A stretch of DNA of 6,416 nt from an uncultured Treponema sp. (GTDB taxonomy: Bacteria; Spirochaetota; Spirochaetia; Treponematales; Treponemataceae), in contig CALCEK010000197.1 in NCBI GenBank assembly GCA_937900125.1, forward strand, positions 1 to 6,416, written 5' to 3'. Positions within the stretch are counted from its first letter, which is position 1. Each line of letters starts with the position of its first letter. The notes below the pieces were generated by a model. That model did not search any database, had not been told where the DNA came from, and saw nothing but the letters and a program-made list of their open reading frames with translations. This document shows, one piece after another, positions 5,784-6,416 of the stretch. Both the position numbers and the translations under genes were made by a program.

Positions 5784-6416
5784 ATGCGTATTATAAAAGC
5801 ATGGCTCGGCAATGAGCCGAAAATCACGGGGGTATGCGCCGCCGTTTCTGCCCTTTCCCTCATTCTTTCGATTACGGGGGCGCTCTCTTCCGCGCTTCCC
5901 TTTGACATCGCGTGGCTGGCGGTGTTTTTGTGCGGGATTCCGATTCTGGTGGGGGCGTTCTGCGGCGTGGCCTTTGAGCATGACATCAAGGTGGATGTGC
6001 TGGTCTCGCTCGCACTCATTGCGTCCGTGGCGACGGAGGAATATTTTGCGGCGGGCGAAGTCGCGCTTATCATGCAAATTGGCTCGCTCCTTGAGGATTT
6101 AACTTCGGCGAGGGCAAAAAAGGGCATCGAGAATCTTGTGCGCCTTACGCCCCAGACCGCCTGTGTCCTTCGCGGCGGCGCGGAGTCGGTCATTCCCGCT
6201 GAGGATGTGCGCGTGAGCGACGAGCTTGTCGTGCGGGCGGGAGAGACAGTTCCCGTGGACGGCGTGATTCTGGGCGGGGAGACGAGCATCGACCAGTCCG
6301 TGATGACGGGCGAGAGCATTCCCGCTGACAAAAAGGCGGGCGACGCTGTTTCCAGCGGAACGGTGAATCAGTTCGGCACATTCACGATGAGGGCGACCGC
6401 CGTGTGCGCCGACAGC
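5784..6416 (+). CDS. P1B-type heavy-metal-translocating ATPase, 3' end outside the window
   Basis: An inner-membrane pump that exports a metal ion using ATP. The visible 211 residues cover the N-terminal part only. Hydrophobic segments lie at about 14-36, 42-62 and 70-104, followed by GSLLEDLTSARAKKGIENLVRLTP (100-123), the typical entry into the actuator domain. That domain holds GETVPVDGVI (153-162) and MTGESIP (174-180); TGES is the dephosphorylation motif. The protein starts directly with the membrane part and has no N-terminal metal-binding (HMA) domain. The CPC/SPC-type metal site, the DKTGT phosphorylation motif and the C-terminus lie beyond the edge, so the metal (Zn/Cd/Pb, Cu or other) cannot be assigned. 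GGAGG five bases upstream decides the start at 5784, although the frame is open back to 5448. The gene is clearly more GC-rich than argG and malQ, which suggests transfer. Confidence 0.92.
   Translation, partial: MRIIKAWLGNEPKITGVCAAVSALSLILSITGALSSALPFDIAWLAVFLCGIPILVGAFCGVAFEHDIKVDVLVSLALIASVATEEYFAAGEVALIMQIGSLLEDLTSARAKKGIENLVRLTPQTACVLRGGAESVIPAEDVRVSDELVVRAGETVPVDGVILGGETSIDQSVMTGESIPADKKAGDAVSSGTVNQFGTFTMRATAVCADS

Noticed and set aside
5756..6331. 191-codon minus-strand frame opposite the metal ATPase
   Set aside because: It is low-complexity Ser/Thr/Ala-rich, has no recognisable domain, and lies antisense to a clearly conserved ATPase; it is a by-product of high GC.

Overview
The window looks like chromosomal DNA of a low-to-moderate GC, host-associated bacterium. 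The gene content and codon style fit a spirochaete such as Treponema, but this is an impression, not a demonstrated assignment. Hand-sampled lines suggest three composition zones: a very AT-rich left end (roughly 20-33% GC), a middle of about 35-50% GC (chromate-type transporters, malQ, argG), and a right end of about 50-68% GC (HTH/methyltransferase remnant and metal ATPase). This suggests foreign DNA at one or both ends.

Layout: 1-500 (+) is a lysine/glutamate-rich coiled-coil ORF of unknown function, whose frame is still open at the left edge. On the minus strand, read right to left, comes argG (4681-3416), with a clear promoter and Shine-Dalgarno. A long GC-armed inverted repeat follows (3386-3300). 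Then comes a second promoter driving malQ (3179-1587) and two short-chain CHR-family transporter genes (1590-1021 and 1024-542). These three genes overlap by 4 bases (ATGA) at each junction and must be one translationally coupled operon. malQ is interrupted by a single in-frame TAA at 2585-2583, and the distal transporter lacks its expected C-terminal membrane segments, so the operon appears to be decaying at two points.

The gene-free stretch 4682-5447 is the most unusual part. After the argG promoter it carries two adjacent sets of degenerate palindromic repeats with nearly the same period of about 41 bp: five copies of a CCTTATTTTAAGGA-like core (4877-5049), then six copies of a TGTCATTTTGACATT-like core (5148-5365). 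It ends in a promoter with nested dyads just ahead of a plus-strand gene.

That gene (from 5448) starts with a MerR-like helix-turn-helix and reaches the first conserved stretch of a DNA methyltransferase (VIQGDCLEV). It then stops resembling one and runs, without a stop codon, into the upstream region and reading frame of a P1B-type heavy-metal ATPase. The ATPase has its own strong Shine-Dalgarno and ATG at 5784 and continues past the right edge.

Working together: argG makes argininosuccinate in arginine synthesis, and malQ would rearrange malto-oligosaccharides if intact. The CHR pair would form a heteromeric anion transporter, and the ATPase would export a metal cation. No single pathway links them. 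The palindromic array beside the HTH/methyltransferase remnant is the best candidate for something undescribed, but its function cannot be read from the sequence.
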